DNA of 64,000 nt, taken from Oikopleura dioica. Its lineage: Eukaryota; Chordata; Appendicularia; Copelata; Oikopleuridae. A program made the translations under genes and the position numbers. Positions 12,220-22,312 of the stretch are shown piece by piece. The DNA lies in the NCBI GenBank assembly GCA_907165135.1, contig OU015568.1:752501-816500 (forward strand). Direction: 5' to 3'. Each line of letters starts with the position of its first letter. Within the stretch, counting starts at the first letter, position 1. The notes under the pieces were generated by a model. The model ran no database searches. It saw nothing but the letters and a program-made list of their open reading frames with translations, and was not told the DNA's origin.

Positions 12220-13030
12220 ATGAACAAGACAGTGAATTATGAGAAGTTTTCTTCACAACCGGGAAAATATCGGGGGTGTTATGATTGCACTGAGATCACT
12301 GAGAAAATGGCCTCAAGTCCTTCAAGGAGACAGACATATGTTACTGCTTAAACTGTCAAGGCTTCTCAAATAATTTTTTTAAATGTATTTTAACTTATAA
12401 ACAAATTGACAAGAAATCCAAAGTGTTCTTTATATCAAAGATTCGAAGACAAGTTATGAAACTGTAATCTGCGATGCGAAGCTGAAATGTCCAGCGAAGA
12501 AGTGTGATGAGAAAAATTTGAGTGTACGGGAATTTTTCATCGGAAAATGTTGTGAGGCGGCGCGAAAAACCGTTGCAAAAGGTAAAAATGACTAGGGAAA
12601 ATACCTTTTGATCAGTCTTTCTAAATGGTCTTTTAGATAATCTTGAAAATATGACCCTTGTTCTGAATAATTTTCAAGAGGCAAAAGCTGATGTGAAGAG
12701 GCTCAAAGAAGAACTCGAAAAGGCAGAAAAGAACGTCCGAAGCATGGAAATTTCGCTTCAAGTTGCTGTGGCAGAGTCACTGGATGATATTGGTGTTTCT
12801 GGTAGATATTTCCCACCTGTACAAGACATATTTTTGATTTTTTAGTCCCTGCTATTCGGTGTTGCAAAATCTGCATGGAACGTTTCGACCAAAATAATCG
12901 CCGAGAATAAGTCCTTTTTTGTGGTCACAAATTTTGCTTCAAGTGCCTGACTGGCCTCTCTAGACGTATTTGCCCTGTTTGCCGAAAAGCTTTTACTCCT
13001 CAACAGATCATCAAGCTCTTCGAACATTAG
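12220..13030 (+). pseudogene. RING-finger/coiled-coil gene, broken by an in-frame TAA
   Basis: Exons can be traced at 12220 to about 12337, about 12435-12581, 12637-12792 and 12846-13030; the last two junctions keep frame. The second exon has paired Cys (KCPAKKCDE, GKCCEAARK), the third a short coiled coil (KADVKRLKEELEKAEKNVRS), and the last a C3HC4-type RING: CCKICMERF, then CGHKFCFKC, then CPVCRKAF. Between the first and second Cys blocks a TAA (12908-12910) interrupts the frame, so a normal product would lose the RING. It is a diverged relative of the intact gene at 17605 (same order: Cys-rich head, coiled coil, C-terminal RING). RING proteins are usually E3 ubiquitin ligases; this copy is probably dead unless the stop is a sequencing error. 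The first junction is unresolved. Confidence 0.6.
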
Positions 13031-13570
13031 ACTGCTCACTGCTTATATCTTCTTACAAGTTTTGACGCAAGAAGAGAGTCTTGACCTCCACAAAATGCAT
13101 TTTATTGCCAAAATATAAAACAAGAAATCAAAATTGCATAAGGGCGAGTTGTAGCCCAGGTTCAAATTTCCCTAAAATATGCAAAATCGCGATTACTCCT
13201 ATTAGGTGGGTGAGTGGGGAGTTCACTGTGCGCCCAGATTAATGCTCAATTCAAAACAAAGAGTGGCACTGGGCGCACGGCTAGCCAAGCTTGAACAAAA
13301 TGCGACGAGCTCGTACCGTTCGAAAAACAACGCGGAAAAACTAGCCGAACACGCTACTAACGGACTTGAAATACAGGATAATTATTCCAAGGTTGTTTTT
13401 TCTTGAATTCAAGATTTTTCCTGTGAATTTAGCTTTTTTTAACCCATCAAGCATAATTCAAAACCGAGAATCTTGAATTTCGAACATCTTTTAATTGAAA
13501 ATTTAACAGTGATACCCTTATTTAATGAAAAAATGGAATAATTAGGTCATTTTAAATATGAGCTCCGCAA

Positions 13571-13660
13571 CCTGTGAAGAAGCCTGAGTCAGGGTCCTGT
13601 CTGAGCTTTAGTAATACTTCTTCAGTTCTATAAGGAGCCTGACTCAGGTTTCTACACAGG
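13571..13660. repeat. CCTGAGTCAGG palindromic repeat, copy 2
   Basis: A short copy, CCTGTGAAGAAGCCTGAGTC to GACTCAGG...ACACAGG, about 90 bp, lacking the GCCGC core hairpin. Confidence 0.6.
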
Positions 13661-14398
13661 TAAAAAACTTAGAAAAGACGAAAATTAATCAAAATTAGAG
13701 CCAAATTTAACCTTTGAGCTTCAAATGGACCTTCAATCCGGCAAAACCTCATCGACCCTCAAAATACTGTCCCACTGCGTGAAGGAGCACGTCTTGTGGG
13801 AAAGCCATTTCCTGGTGGCACTTTGCTCCACTTTTGAGCATTTTTTTCATTTTGAGAATCTTTTTTGTAAAAGCTTGTTTTTGGCACGGAGGCGCGGCTT
13901 GTTGTCCATTGAGCCTCCTGAATATCGAGTTTTTCGACAAGTGCTATGCTTTTTTTTTGAAAATGGGAGCTTGATTTTTAGATTCGCTGCTCTAGTTTTA
14001 TTCAAAAATAAAGGATTTTTATTTTTTTTATTTTTATTATAAAAAATAGAAAAATATTTAATGAAATCAAGGAAGAGAACCATGCTCAGGGATGATTATC
14101 GTCGGGCATTCTGAAGTCCGAATCGAGTGCCAAAGCCAGATAAATTTCGTAAGCCTTCATGGCCGTTCTCATCAATAACTTTTTCTTGGCCGCAAAGAAC
14201 CCTAATAACCCGCGTTTTTCACTAAACGATTCAATAAACATTCGTGACTTTTGTGACATATTCAGTGTCATAAGGAAGTGCATTTCCCTCTTAATTCAAA
14301 AATGTTTGTTTTTTTTCTGGCAACAAATTTACCCGAAAGAGATTTTTTGAAAACCTCGAGTAACAAAAAAAAAACAATATCCTTCTCATCAGCTTAAA

Positions 14399-15772
14399 AT
14401 GCGAGTTACTACGCATCCGAAAGTGCTGAGCAGAAGAAAGATAAAAAAATGGCTGAAAGGTTTTGTCAAAAAATTGAAGAGAGAGACGACCAGAGGCGAC
14501 CTAGATAGACTGATTTTGTCTGTGGAGAGAATGGAGTTTGAGAACAAAGACTCTGCCGGCTGGGACGAAGTTATATTTGAAAATGAAGGGGGAAAAATAA
14601 ACTCTGTTGATGACTGGGGAGGAAAAATTTCTGAAAAATGGAGCGTCACATCATTGCAAAAGAAGATACTCGATTTCAATAATGATTTTGAAAGAAGAAA
14701 AATTAAGAGATCCGAGTTGAAAGAAGAAAATGGAAGGTGGTTCGTTGATTCTAATCTTTGCGCGCAAATGATTTCAACTGGAGGAGAAGCTATCGTTTTG
14801 AAAGATCAATTCGGGGATCTTGAAGTTGCTGTTCGTGTTCAAGTTTTTGATACAGCTCTTTTAACGAAGAAGGAAAAAGTGCTTTGCTTTGATATTCATT
14901 TGTCACAAGGTATTTTTTTCTCATTTTGAACGATTTTTGATGAATTTAGATTACGATGTTGCAGAAAACGCCGATAATGATAGATCGAATTCGATTCCTG
15001 TGCACAAAAACGTCATCAAAAATTATGCAAATATCGAGATCTTCTCCGCCGCCGACAAGAGAAAGGAAGACTGTTTGGGCTGGATAACAATCATGGAAAT
15101 TTGTGATACGACTTTGAGATGTAAGCTCAAGGCTGAAAGCCTTAATTTGGACGAAAGAAAGAAAATTGCCATCGGAATCAAAAAGGGATACGAGTATTTG
15201 TCTACCGTTGAGATTTTGCACTACGGCCTGAAGCCCGAAAATCTTCTTTTGAAGAATGCAGTGCCCAAATGGATTGACTTTGGACTTGTTCGGGAGAAAA
15301 CTGGAAGAATGAGCTACGCAGAAATGGGATACACGAGGAGAGGAAGCAAATACAAAAAGTATAAATTTCTTTGTAAGTTTTGCTTTGAGTGAAATTGAAT
15401 TAAAATCTTTCTAGATGCAGGCTCTGCTGCATTCGCTACTAACTATCAGCTTTGTCCGACATATTTTCATCACCATGATTGCTCTAGCATCTATATTTTT
15501 ATCTTCAGCGATTGGGGAACTGCTTGGAGTCTCCATTTCAACCCAATTAAACCGGCTCCAAGAAATCTTATTCAAAATGATCTTAGAGTATGTGAATATC
15601 AAAAAAATTAAGATAAAAAATTCAGGTTTTGAACAACGGATGGATTGAGAACAAGGACGATCCGAGTATCAATGAAATAAAAAGTCTTCAGAAAATTATC
15701 TCTCTGAGAAACATTTCATCTTTTTTCTGCCTTGATGATCCAAATTTGACAAAGTCTTCCGCAATGGCTTAG
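14399..15772 (+). CDS. Protein kinase-like protein, predicted pseudokinase
   Basis: Four exons (14399-14909, 14950-15372, 15415-15587, 15626-15772), all junctions in frame with 38-42-bp GT-AG introns, encode 417 residues. The N-terminal ~125 residues are basic then acidic and unrecognised. A degenerate kinase fold follows: a Gly-rich strand (STGGEAIVLK), a beta-3 strand VAVRVQ where the usual ATP-binding Lys is Arg, a catalytic loop HYGLKPENLLL where HRD has lost its Asp, an intact metal-binding IDFG, and helix F (DWGTAWSLHF). Loss of the HRD Asp and beta-3 Lys predicts no phosphotransfer, so a scaffold or regulatory role is likely. A Cys-protease-like frame starts 12 bp after its stop on the same strand. 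Kinase fold is fairly sure; inactivity is inferred. Confidence 0.7.
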
Positions 15773-15784
15773 TTGAAGCAGGAA

Positions 15785-16874
15785 ATGACCAAGCAGATGA
15801 ACACTGATTTCATAAATTTGACAAAGAATGTTTTAATTCAAAAAGACACAAATCTCTGCGTTGCAATCTCAATCACGTCTCTTCTTCGATGGGCGATGAA
15901 AAATAATTTATGCCTGTCTTTTGGAAACGACAAATGTACTTTTGAAAAAATATTCATATTGCTGACAATGATGATTTACCCGCGAAGTCTGGCCGGTCTC
16001 AATCTCAATCCGAATAGACAAGAAAAGGAGTTTCAACACAACGAAATTGAAATTCTTCTGAAACGAATGAAATTCGAGACATTTTTGAATAAAAGTGGAT
16101 GGAAAATCATTCAATCTTTTGGCTATGTTCACGGCAATTTCAACTACAGACAAAACGGACAATTCCGGAACGGGCAATTCCGGAGATTTGAGGGAAATCG
16201 GTAAAATTTTTGTAAACGCACAATTCCGGAAATTTCAGACAAAAAATTCAACTGAGAGGTCTATTTTGTATATAGGACCACCTTTTCGCGAAATATTACG
16301 AATAATTTTCAGAAAAAAAATGAGAGAAGGGTCAAAAAAGCCATGAGTAGCACTAAAAAAGCCCATTTTCTGGTTGACACCCTTAAAAAGGCACTTTGGA
16401 AGCAAAAAATTTTCAATTAGAATTCGGACAATTCCGGAGATTTGGCGCTTTTCCCCGAAAAAAAAACTTCCGGAATTGTCCGTTTTGTCTGTACGAGCAA
16501 ATTCTCCTGCACAACGATTTTGTTTTCACTCGACCATTGACAGTAACTGGGGCCTATCTGAAGCCAAATGGCGACGTTATTTTCCACCAAATGGTTCTCG
16601 ACCGCGTCGAAAACGACCAATACGTTCTCCAAAATACTCTTCTTTCTCATTCTCCCCTCAAATTCGAGTTTTTCTGAAGAACCGTTACTATGCGAGTTTT
16701 GAGTTGATGAACGATTGTTTAAAATCCAGTGGCGACTTCAATTACTACGGAACTAACAGAGAATTCCTACAACTGGCGAATGAGAAATGTAAAAACATGA
16801 TCTCTGGCGAGTGGTATCTTCTTCCTCAAGCTTTCTCAATAACCCTTACGCGCGAGAACTCATTGCTTGTATGA
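15785..16874 (+). pseudogene. Cysteine-protease-like gene interrupted by a TA-flanked element
   Basis: The frame starts at ATG 15785, 12 bp after the pseudokinase stop. It has features of a papain-fold peptidase: a buried Cys in a helix-like segment (DTNLCVAISITSLLRW), and later a His on a strand (VIFHQMVLDRVENDQYVLQN) followed by Asn. The coding sequence is split at NFNY/EQIL by the 345-bp element at 16147-16491; the reading frame is the same on both sides. A second discontinuity lies near 16626-16675, where frame changes before KNRYYASFELMNDCLK. This could be a 45-bp GT-AG intron or a frameshift. The last 57 codons recur at 22005-22175. Protease assignment is a pattern match and only tentative. 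It may be a separate downstream cistron or once fused to the kinase. Confidence 0.45.
16147..16491. mobile_element. Tc1/mariner-like MITE inside coding sequence
   Basis: Perfect 24-bp terminal inverted repeats (CAGACAAAACGGACAATTCC then GGAA) at both ends are flanked by TA at 16145-16146 and 16492-16493. Internal GGACAATTCCGG motifs repeat the end sequence. No transposase. The insertion point is inside the codon run for NFNYEQIL of the surrounding gene. Confidence 0.8.
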
Positions 16875-16980
16875 GGTTTACAAAATAAGAATCATTGTCA
16901 AAATCTGCCTATTTTATATTTTTCCAACAATTACTTACTTTTTCTTCTTATAAATAATAATATAAATGATTTATTATGCT

Positions 16981-17330
16981 TTAAAAATTTACATTTTGTC
17001 GATTTGTAATAAAAACGATGAGAATGAAAATTCCAGCCACAGCTGCGACGGCGCCGATGATAGCTGCGGAAATAGCAGCGCTAACAGTGATTTCGTATTT
17101 CATTGCGACGGAGGTGTTTTGGCCATCGACGATGGCCCATCGTAGACCTGAATTTTTGGTAATTGCCTTTTCTAGAGCCCATGTATCAAGAATCACAAAA
17201 AGAAATAAAAATTTAAGAGCTCGGGAAATATTAAATGCGCCCGAGTCCGACCTTCGTAAAATTAGTCATAAAAATCAACAAAGTCGAAAAATACCGTGAG
17301 TGTTATTTCCGCATCCAAATTATAAAAGAA
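16981..17330 (-). pseudogene. Duplicated 3' fragment of the protocadherin
   Basis: This is a diverged copy of the protocadherin membrane exon at 22811-23200 and of the end of the exon before it. The transmembrane block EITVSAAISAAIIGAVAAVA is retained, as are DGQNTSVAM and, upstream, NLDAEITLT followed by a GT donor. A short tandem duplication around 17118-17145 (CGATGG repeated) breaks the frame between VYDG and the rest, and the cytoplasmic tail ends early. It lies tail-to-tail with the end of the Cys-protease-like gene, as the parent region does at 22.0-23.4 kb. Confidence 0.75.
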
Positions 17331-17604
17331 AAATAAGAAATTGAATTAGATCTTAACATTTTTGCTCAATAGAGTTTTCGAATTTCGGATATCTGTAACC
17401 GCTGTCTCGCCGGTTTATTTTTTAACCCTCTTCTATCTGCCAGTTAATTCAGATTTTGTCTGATCAAGTTTCCCCGCATTTTTAGTCACGGAAATCCCGA
17501 TTCTCGTCGACCTCCCCCCCCTTTGTTTGAAGATCGCATATTTTCAGTAAAAGTCAACAGATAAGTTTTTTTCACGAGTCATTTTTTATCATATTTTGGT
17601 CGAG

Positions 17605-18728
17605 ATGGCAGATAAAAAAGCAGTTATAAGTCCAGAGAAACGAGAGATACCAGCAATTTATTTAGATGGAAATTACAGATTCACATCCTTTCACAATCAT
17701 GAGAAGGTGAAAGAACCAACATTCATTCACAAGTGCAGAATTTGCTCGTAAGTTCGGCGTGATGAAAAAAATTGTTTGGTTTTTTAGTGTTATTTCGGAA
17801 AAGTTCTTCATTCATGATTGTGGCGACTATTCAATCGAAAACAATGCATTTTGCGTGGATTGTTCGTCACAAATTACCCGAAAAAGAAGATGTCATTGTC
17901 GAGTTTACTTTTTCTCTGATCATTACACTCGCAAACATCGGAACCGCATCCGCTTCAAATGCTTCTTCATGGAATGTAACTCTTCTTTGTCTTTTTACGA
18001 ATTTCTCGATCATTATCAACAACGCGGATCTTCCGCTAATCACTTTCAACCTCGGTTTATGCAGAGCACTCAAGGAGCAAGTGCGCCAATTTTTCCTCGG
18101 ATAACTATTTCTTCTCGTGTAGGACATAATAATCGTGTCAGTCTTCCCGAGGATATTGAGAGGGATCTCAACCTCCGAGAAAACGAAGTGCAATCATTAA
18201 GGGGGTAGTGCCTGATTTGATGAAAATCAAGATTATGAAATATTAAAAAATTGTCAAACCACGAAAACCAGGCACTACCCCTTTAAGAAATCAGTTCGAA
18301 AAAATTTACTCGGAAGAAAAAACCGTTACCCAACAACTTGATACGGTTAAAAAAAAGATCATTGAGAATTCTTCGATGATTGAGAGTCTTCTACAGGAGA
18401 ATGACGGACTTACACGAGAAAAAGAAAGCCTTGAGAAAAAACTTGAAATGATAACAGAAAGAAAGGAGGAAGCTCGATATAAGCAAACTGATTTATCAGA
18501 TCAAGGTTCAACCAAATGTTTTAGATAAAATTCATTATTTTCAAAGGGGCCGACGAGAATTGCTGCAAGATCTGTTTCTCGACATTCGACAGAAATCTCC
18601 ATCACCAATCCTGCATAACCAGATGCTTTCATACCTTTTGCTTTCAATGTCTCAACTCTCTCAATCCGAAGAACTGTCCTAGCTGCAGACAGCCGTTTCA
18701 AATGTCCGAAATTCAAAAACTCTATTGA
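17605..18728 (+). CDS. Coiled-coil RING-finger protein (probable E3 ubiquitin ligase)
   Basis: Exons 17605-17747, 17788-18204, 18288-18505 and 18547-18728 join in frame to 319 residues. An N-terminal Cys/His-rich region (KCRICS, HDCGDYS, FCVDCSSQ, CHCRVYFFSDH) looks like additional zinc binding. A coiled coil (about residues 190-255) follows, then a C-terminal RING: CCKICFSTFD, CITRCFHTFCFQC, CPSCRQPF. RING domains recruit E2 enzymes for ubiquitin transfer; the Cys-rich head and coiled coil probably bind substrate and dimerise. Intron 2 (18205-18287) is an inserted TTAA element. A broken paralogue lies at 12220-13030. Substrate unknown. Confidence 0.75.
18201..18282. mobile_element. TTAA-flanked MITE acting as an intron (introner)
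   Basis: An 82-bp insert lies between TTAA 18197-18200 and TTAA 18283-18286. The inverted repeats are GGGGGTAGTGCCTG at the left and AGGGGTAGTGCCTG read from the right. The left end holds the GT donor (18205) and the right TTAA plus G makes the TTTAAG acceptor (ends 18287). Splicing leaves the gene in frame with one extra Gly codon relative to the empty site. Confidence 0.75.
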
Positions 18729-19125
18729 GCGAAAATGTTAACATCTAATTAAATTTCTCATTTTTCAAATAAATCATCTGCAGCTCCTGCCATCTCTTCA
18801 TTCGCAAACAAACAAACCCTTGTTTTTAAATTTAAAGTTGAAATTCAGAAACAGATTGAATCACAAACAGTAAAATTGATCAACTTGAAATAAAATCGGT
18901 CGATAAAATATTTCAGTGTGTTCATTGACGATTTTCGAGCTTTCAATCTTGTCACCATCCCAAACGAGCTTTCGAACGATGCCTTTACTAAAGAAGAAAT
19001 CAATAAAGTTAGTCAAAGAAGAAAAAATTACGGTTCCTGATCGCCGTTTACAAGAAAGATTGAGTTTCCTATTTTGATTGAAGAAGAATGATTTTGCTAA
19101 AACAGATCGCGACAAATGAAAAAAA

Positions 19126-20695
19126 TTAAAAATAAATTACCTTTTCCTCAGTTTGTCCGACGACTGTCCATTTTAAGGATCGAAAAAGGAAAATGTCATG
19201 ATTAATTCCATATCTCCAACCCCCCAAAACGAGCAGCCCATTTTCTACTCCAACACAGGTGTGAAATCCCAATTTTCTACAAATTCATTATATTTGAAAT
19301 AAGATCAATTTTACTTAGGAATATCCGGAAGTTTCTCCCAGTTTACGGAGTTGAAACTCTCAACCGTTCCATGAGCTGATTTATCATCGCTCGAAGTCCA
19401 ACCACCTACCGCAACTGGCCGGTTCCCATCAATCGCTAAGCACGAGTGCTTATGAACAACCAGTGATTCAGGGCGAGTTGTTACTATTGATCCATCAAAT
19501 TCCTCACATTTTTTGAAGGTATCGTCTTCAAAGCAGATTAAAACTATTGCTTAATTATTAAAAGTAATTTTTGATCATTAACCAGATTGTCTATCGGCCA
19601 TTGTAACTGCACTCGATCGATGATTAACAGAAATTCCGAGCTTTGTGGTCATTTCAATGATTTTGAAGTTCTCGAGCATTGAAATCTGAAAATTTATAAC
19701 TATATTCTAACTTCTGTAAAAAGCGTACCCTGTTTATGTATCCTGAATAACCACCAAAAATATATATTTTACCGCGAATAGATGCCGCAATAGAATTATA
19801 AAGATAGTGGCGATCATGAGTTGAGTCTGGTTTCTGTATTTGCAAATCTTTTTTTGTTCCATCATCATCAAGAAGATATTTGACTGCGCCTTTGGTTCCA
19901 GCAAGAACAAACAGTGCATTTTTCATCATTTTGACGCAGTCAGGTTTTGTTTCTTCAAGCTTCAGTTTTGTAGTCGTTAGTTCTAGTGTTTCTATAATTG
20001 AAGACTTCTCGTAAGTACAATTTTGATTTTCATCCAAAAGATCTCCAACAACCCTCTTAAGCGCTTCCGTCTTGTCTTTTTCCTGGCCGATTTCATTAAT
20101 TCGTATTGAAATTTCAGATTCAAAGTTTTGTTGCTTTTCGACAATGTTTGCTTCGAGACGGAAAATTTCCTCACTTTTTTCGTCTTTCTCTGCGGCGCAT
20201 TTTTGATTTTCCTCAAGACTTCTCTCAATCAAATTAGTAAGGTTTTGATTTCTGTTTCTTTCTTCATCGAGCTCCGCAATTTTTTCATCGAGTTTGTCTT
20301 TATTATCTGTCAATTTTTCTTCGAACGAAAACTGCGTAAGAGTCGCATTAGTCAGGGTAATTTCTAGCTAATTTTCAAGCTGAGCATTTTTTGACTGAAG
20401 ATCGTGAACTTGTCTTGACAGGATTTTCACCCGCGAGATCAGTGAAGAAACTTCCTTCCTGAAACTTGAGTTTCTGCTTTCTTGTCTAGATCTTTTCAGT
20501 TGAAGATTTTCTGATTCTAGCTCTTCTCCGCGGCTAGGTTATCATTATTTAACAAGTAAAAGGTCTATCATACAGTTGACAAATTTCTTTATCGACTTGA
20601 GCTCGTTCAGATATTTTGTAAAGATTAATTATTTCCGACATCAATTTTTCCCTTTGAAATATTAAGTTTCGGACCTCTTGTTTCTGTTTGCCCAT
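19126..20695 (-). CDS. Coiled-coil plus Kelch/beta-propeller protein with one in-frame TAG
   Basis: Five exons on the minus strand: 20574-20695, 19729-20533, 19583-19685, 19315-19549 and 19126-19276. All junctions keep frame, giving a 472-codon unit. Residues 1 to about 220 are a long Lys/Glu-rich coiled coil. The C-terminal half has Kelch-type blades: KIYIFGGYSGYINR, RPVAVGGWTSSDD with VESFNSVNWEKLP, and GLLVLGGWRYG. Kelch repeats form beta-propellers for protein binding, often in ubiquitin-ligase adaptors. A single TAG (20368-20370) lies in the coiled coil, followed by CTAGAA; the frame is open for ~110 codons before it and ~360 after. Either readthrough, a pseudogene, or a sequence error. 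The propeller seems short (three visible blades). Confidence 0.65.
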
Positions 20696-20738
20696 CAATT
20701 GTCTTTTTCAAAGTTCAAATAACAAATCAAAGGGTTAA

Positions 20739-21124
20739 GGGGGTAGAAACAGCTTTCTCGATTATGGACAGCAGCTGCATAAAAGTAAACATAAGATTTA
20801 TTTATGTTCACGGAATTTCCTGATAAATGTTCCTAGAAAAAGGGTTCAGCTTCACAAAAATGTGAAAGAAATTTGTTTAACTATCAGGGGACTCGAGATA
20901 TACGTGTTTAAAAATTTGGGAAAATCGAGAATTTCAGAGAGATGAGCTGCTTCTGAGCCCGCTTACTCAAAAATTTGATGACGAAAAAAAATTTCGAGAG
21001 AGATGTTCCTAGATCTAAGATGCATCTTTCGTAACCTGAAGAGAAAATTTGAAAATGTAAGATTCTCTTGTCTGTAGCGCCGGTCAAAAATCGTTTTTTT
21101 CAGAAAAAAGCTGTTTCTACCCCC
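20739..21124. mobile_element. TTAA-flanked MITE, 386 bp
   Basis: Near-perfect inverted repeats GGGGGTAGAAACAGCTTT at both ends are bounded by TTAA 20735-20738 and 21125-21128. No coding capacity. It shares GGGGGTAG at its ends with the intron element at 18201 and the POU intron element. TTAA duplication is the hallmark of piggyBac-type transposition. Confidence 0.75.
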
Positions 21125-21190
21125 TTAACGCAAAATTTGAAATAATTATAAAAATATTTCGGTATAATAAAAAATTTCAATTTCTGAACT

Positions 21191-21442
21191 TTAACGACAT
21201 TGAGCTAAATCAACTGATGGTTGAAAATTTCGCGCTTGAGTTTTATTATTATCATCGCAGAGACAATCGTTAAGCTGATGTTCTATCCGCTGCTTGCAGA
21301 TTTGAATGCACTCAGAATCAAAGCATCTACTGTTACAAAGCAAAAAACCAGCTTGAGCTGTTTCTTTGCATCTTGCCGAAGATTCGGGAGTGCATGACTT
21401 TCCAGCAGTTGTGTACCAAAGAAAAAAGAGAAATCTTATCAT
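21191..21442 (-). CDS. Small secreted Cys-rich protein
   Basis: An 83-residue frame begins with a likely signal peptide (MIRFLFFLWYTTAGKSC) and has about ten Cys in the mature part (SARCKETAQ, LLCNSRCFDSECIQICK, DCLCDD), which suggests disulfide-bonded secretion. The frame is open upstream to 21532, so a longer N-terminus is possible, but the start at 21442 gives a normal signal sequence. No family recognised. Confidence 0.5.
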   Translation of the reverse strand: MIRFLFFLWYTTAGKSCTPESSARCKETAQAGFLLCNSRCFDSECIQICKQRIEHQLNDCLCDDNNKTQARNFQPSVDLAQCR

Positions 21443-22004
21443 ATTTTCTCTCTTACATTCGAGTTGCCTTTGGGTGCTGTAAATCGGATGCCTGGACATT
21501 TCCCATGCACACGAGTTAGGCGAGGATACCACACCGCTCTACTAGCCTAGATATGGGGGCGCAACTGAGCGCGAATAGTGAAACCTTATCATTTTCAGAT
21601 CCTTCACCAGTGGAAGTTAAAGTCTCTTTTAAATTTGTAACTAAACTAAATAATATTAATATATTATTTTAAAATCATTAAATAACTTAGAACTTTTATA
21701 TAGATGCCTGCTCCGCGGGCAAAGTGGTAGGGAAACTCCTTCATTGAGCGGATCACACTTCTTTTTACGCACCGTCTTTTACTCCGGATAATTTTTATCG
21801 GAAAATTATAAATTCTAGTGCCCCCATTTCGGGGGAGAAATTCAATTTGGCGGGGCGACTCGCGAGCGCTACCTTTTTAGGTGTGGTAGCGCGGGATGGT
21901 AGCCTGGCTGAAATCGTGTGCATGGGAAATGTCCAATCTCCCCTGTAAATCCTCTTGAGTCACCATTTGAATCTTAACTTTGGTTCTCAAGAATCATTTT
22001 CGAG

Positions 22005-22175
22005 ATGATGAATGACTGTTTGAATTCCTGGGGCGAATACAACTATTATGAGACTTATGGAGAGTTTCTTCTACTGGCGAATAAAAAATGCAAAAACCTT
22101 ATCTCAGGCGATTGGTATCTTCTTCCTCAAGCTTTTTCGTTTACGCTTACCCGTGAAAATTCATTGCCAGAATAA
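22005..22175 (+). pseudogene. Duplicated C-terminus of the Cys-protease-like gene
   Basis: 57 codons closely match the last 57 of the frame ending at 16874 (MNDCL.S.G..NYY, EFL.LAN.KCKN.ISG.WYLL, PQAFS.TLTRENS). The match stops upstream of 22005, so the rest of the gene is missing here. Protein-level similarity is kept better than flanking DNA, so the sequence may have been under selection after duplication, or the split is recent. Confidence 0.65.
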
Positions 22176-22312
22176 AAATTTCAGAATAAAAAATTCAGGA
22201 TAATTAAGCTATACAAATTTGCATTTATTGATGAACATTATTCGTCGATTTTTGATAAATACAGTGCTTGAGATAATTTTCATGTTCGTTTGAGGTAATT
22301 GAAAGAAAATGT

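Noticed and set aside
14086-14283. 65-codon minus-strand frame ending FRMPDDNHP
   Set aside because: Looks mildly protein-like but has no identifiable splice partner, motif or paralogue in the window.
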